From Leucobacter sp. UBA1945 (GTDB taxonomy: Bacteria > Actinomycetota > Actinomycetes > Actinomycetales > Microbacteriaceae), in assembly GCA_002336855.1 (NCBI GenBank), contig DDEV01000069.1, positions 1-7,529 of the forward strand: a DNA stretch of 7,529 nucleotides, read 5' to 3'. Under the pieces are notes generated by a model. That model was not told where the DNA came from, ran no database searches, and saw only the letters and a program-made list of their open reading frames with translations. Positions 6,160 to 7,529 of the stretch are shown one piece after another. The translations under genes were made by a program, and so were the position numbers. How positions within the stretch are numbered: position 1 is the stretch's first letter; the number at the start of each line of letters is the position of its first letter.

Positions 6160-6188
6160 AGATCTATAAGCTAGCATCTCATCTGATG
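6156..6188. repeat. 8-bp inverted repeat spanning the hemE promoter and start codon
   Basis: CATCAGAT (6156-6163) is perfectly complementary to ATCTGATG (6181-6188), whose last three bases are the hemE ATG. The 17-nt spacer holds the -10-like TATAAG and a GCTAGC palindrome. A further CAGATG at 6145-6150 is the inverse of CATCTG at 6180-6185. These may be protein-binding half-sites, or a hairpin if transcription starts far enough upstream. Confidence 0.45.
6165..6177 (+). promoter_or_regulatory. Candidate -10 region of hemE (leaderless or near-leaderless start)
   Basis: TATAAG (6165-6170) and the overlapping alternative TAGCAT (6172-6177) are the best -10-like hexamers before hemE. They would place transcription initiation about 9 nt before, or at, the ATG at 6186. 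No purine-rich ribosome site precedes that ATG, which fits leaderless translation, common in actinobacteria. No good -35 is present at the standard distance, so the assignment is tentative. Confidence 0.35.
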
Positions 6189-7271
6189 AATACACTCCCA
6201 GCTTCGCACCCCCTGCTTTCGGGCGAGACCTCCGCGTCCCCGCTGATCCGAGCCCTGCGCGGTGAACGCCCCGAACGGGTTCCGGTCTGGTTCATGCGGC
6301 AGGCCGGGCGCTCACTACCCGAGTACCGCAGTATTCGCGCTCACCACCGTATGCTCGAGGCCTGTGTGAATCCCGAACTCGCGAGCGAGATCACGCTGCA
6401 GCCAGTGCGCAGGCACGGTGTCGACGCGGCGATATTCTTCAGCGACATCGTGGTGCCGCTCATGCTGGCCGGGGTCGACGTCGATCTGGTTTCGGGCCGC
6501 GGGCCGGTGTTTGCGACGCCGCTGCGCACCCGTGCAGAGATCGATCGCCACCGCGCCACGTACCCGGTCGAGCGACTTCGCGAGAACCTCGAACCGATTC
6601 GTGAGGCCGTGCGTCGCACCGTCGATGCGCTCGGCTCGACCCCGCTGATCGGCTTCGCCGGCGCCCCCTTCACGCTCGCGGCCTACCTCGTCGAGGGCGG
6701 CCCATCGCGCGACCACATGCGCGCCCGGGCGCTGATGCACGCCGACCCCGAGGCCTGGACAGCACTGCTCGACTGGGTCGCCGAGCTCAGCGGCGCATTT
6801 CTCGAGGCGCAGGTCTTGGCCGGGGCGAGTGCGGTGCAGCTGTTCGACTCCTGGGCCGGGTCGCTCAGCCCCGCCGACTATCGAGATCACGTCGCGCCGG
6901 CATCTCGGCGAACGCTCGCGATGATTCAGGGCGAGGATCACCCAGCCGTTCCCACAATTCACTTCGCGGTGGGCGCTGGGCACCTGCTCGAACAGTTCGC
7001 GAGCCTTCGCACGAGCGCGATCGGGGTCGACTGGCGCATGCCGCTCGACGAGGCGAGCCAGCGCTTGGGTGACACCACACCGCTGCAGGGCAACCTCGAC
7101 CCCGCATACCTGAGCGCCCCGCCGGTGGTGCTCGAAGCCCACCTGCGCGACGTGCTGCGACGTGGCGAGCGGGCCCCGGGCCATGTGCTCAATCTGGGCC
7201 ACGGTGTGCCGCCGGATGCCGACCCCGGGGTGCTGACGAGGATCGTCGAGCTTGCGCATGGCGAGCGATAG
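6186..7271 (+). CDS. hemE: Uroporphyrinogen decarboxylase
   Basis: HemE removes four carboxyl groups from uroporphyrinogen III to give coproporphyrinogen III, a cytoplasmic, cofactor-free reaction. At 361 residues it has the standard family length. Both signatures are present: PVWFMRQAGR at 33-42, which supplies substrate-binding Arg residues, and GFAGAPFTLAAY in the middle. The catalytic Asp is Asp87 in IFFSDIVVP. The C-terminal HFAVGAG, GVDWRMPL, LQGNLDP and NLGHGVPPDADP blocks complete the (beta/alpha)8 barrel pattern. The reading frame is open further upstream, to 6003 and beyond. The ATG at 6186 gives the normal N-terminus (PLIRALRGERPERVPVW) and avoids overlapping hemA. Its 3' end overlaps the next gene by 14 nt, so hemE and hemY form an operon. 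The Asp, Arg and His positions expected for activity are all present. Confidence 0.97.
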   Translation: MNTLPASHPLLSGETSASPLIRALRGERPERVPVWFMRQAGRSLPEYRSIRAHHRMLEACVNPELASEITLQPVRRHGVDAAIFFSDIVVPLMLAGVDVDLVSGRGPVFATPLRTRAEIDRHRATYPVERLRENLEPIREAVRRTVDALGSTPLIGFAGAPFTLAAYLVEGGPSRDHMRARALMHADPEAWTALLDWVAELSGAFLEAQVLAGASAVQLFDSWAGSLSPADYRDHVAPASRRTLAMIQGEDHPAVPTIHFAVGAGHLLEQFASLRTSAIGVDWRMPLDEASQRLGDTTPLQGNLDPAYLSAPPVVLEAHLRDVLRRGERAPGHVLNLGHGVPPDADPGVLTRIVELAHGER

Positions 7272-7529
7272 CTTCACGGCTACTGGGCCGGGACAGTATC
7301 GGGGCAGTGCGGTCGTAGTCGGCGCCGGAATCTCGGGGCTCGTTGTTGCGCGGGATCTCGCCCGCGCCGGCGTGCGGGTCACCGTGATCGAGGCGCAAGC
7401 GGTTGCGGGCGGGCGGCTGCGGCGCGCCGAGCTGGGCGACCTGCACATTGACATCGGGGCCGAGGCGTTCGCGACGAGGGGCGGCTCGGTGAGAGAGCTG
7501 CTCGATGAGCTGCACCTCGGCGATCGCGT
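7258..7529 (+). CDS. hemY: HemY/CgoX-type FAD-dependent porphyrinogen oxidase (3' truncated by window edge)
   Basis: Ninety codons are visible. After a short variable N-terminus comes the FAD-binding Rossmann motif VVVGAGISGL (GxGxxG at 22-27). The acidic residue that holds the FAD ribose follows (VTVIEA, Glu45), then AGGRLRR (about 50-56) and IDIGAEAFATRGGSVRELLDEL. The GAE-F block is typical of HemY-type protoporphyrinogen/coproporphyrinogen oxidases and argues against other amine-oxidase relatives. In actinobacteria the family usually acts as CgoX, oxidising coproporphyrinogen III to coproporphyrin III in the coproporphyrin-dependent haem pathway; older annotations use hemG. The ATG at 7258 overlaps the hemE end by 14 nt, indicating coupling. 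The family is usually 450-500 residues long, so most of the protein lies beyond the window. Confidence 0.88.
   Translation, partial: MASDSFTATGPGQYRGSAVVVGAGISGLVVARDLARAGVRVTVIEAQAVAGGRLRRAELGDLHIDIGAEAFATRGGSVRELLDELHLGDR

Larger units (their letters stand above)
6072..6185. promoter_or_regulatory. Divergent hemA/hemE control region
   Basis: This 114-bp spacer must drive both hemA (minus) and hemE (plus). Its hemE-proximal half (about 6131-6185) is clearly more AT-rich than its surroundings, as expected for promoters in a high-GC genome. It also contains a 10-bp palindrome, GAGGGCCCTC (6103-6112), nearer hemA. No DtxR/IdeR-type box is recognisable here. I could not assign a convincing hemA -35/-10 pair. 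Confidence 0.6.

Noticed and set aside
6003..6185. N-terminal extension of hemE by 61 codons (or from a TTG at 6135)
   Set aside because: It would overlap divergent hemA and the shared promoter region, and HemE proteins begin close to the ATG at 6186.
6315..7454. Minus-strand open frame (379 codons) opposite hemE and hemY
   Set aside because: It has no domain-like sequence, crosses the junction of two well-supported genes, and is a codon-bias shadow.
1..7529. tRNA/rRNA genes, CRISPR arrays, insertion sequences, attachment sites, toxin-antitoxin or defence genes
   Set aside because: Reading both strands showed no cloverleaf, no regularly spaced repeats, no transposase or integrase motifs and no long terminal inverted repeats. 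Nearly all sequence is taken up by the assigned genes.

Overview
This is a gene-dense, high-GC stretch typical of an actinomycete. I infer Actinomycetota, probably Microbacteriaceae (Leucobacter or Microbacterium relatives). The reasons are GTG starts, 4-nt stop/start overlaps, weak or absent Shine-Dalgarno sequences, a DtxR/IdeR-type iron box, and a divergent hemA / hemE-hemY arrangement. No RNA gene, CRISPR array, insertion sequence or phage remnant is visible.

Region by region. (1) Positions 1-643, plus strand: the tail of an unidentified Pro/Ala/Gln-rich protein, overlapped by 3 nt with a GNAT-family acetyltransferase. (2) Positions 644-945: a 302-nt gap holding a GC hairpin that may end the upstream transcript, a promoter overlapped by a near-consensus DtxR/IdeR operator, and a leader of about 95 nt. 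The leader contains a small 5' hairpin followed by a terminator-like stem with a T run. (3) Positions 946-4749, plus strand: a complete four-gene ferric-siderophore ABC importer (lipoprotein receptor, two FecCD-type permeases, ATPase). All three junctions overlap by 4 nt, so it is one translationally coupled operon. It most resembles the petrobactin/catecholate family of Bacillus YclNOPQ and FatBCDA. (4) Positions 4737-6071, minus strand: hemA (glutamyl-tRNA reductase), converging on the ATPase gene with a 13-bp overlap that sits in a small hairpin. (5) Positions 6072-6185: the divergent hemA/hemE control region, locally AT-rich and containing several inverted repeats. (6) Positions 6186-7529, plus strand: hemE (uroporphyrinogen decarboxylase), overlapping by 14 nt the start of a HemY/CgoX-type FAD oxidase that runs off the window.

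Together the window couples iron acquisition to haem synthesis. The importer brings in iron when the DtxR/IdeR-like repressor is released by iron shortage. HemA makes the committed tetrapyrrole precursor. HemE and the HemY/CgoX oxidase carry uroporphyrinogen III towards coproporphyrin, into which iron is later inserted. All the proteins belong to known families. The least expected signals are regulatory: the terminator-like stem between the iron-regulated promoter and the receptor gene, and the inverted repeats that overlap the hemE promoter and start codon.
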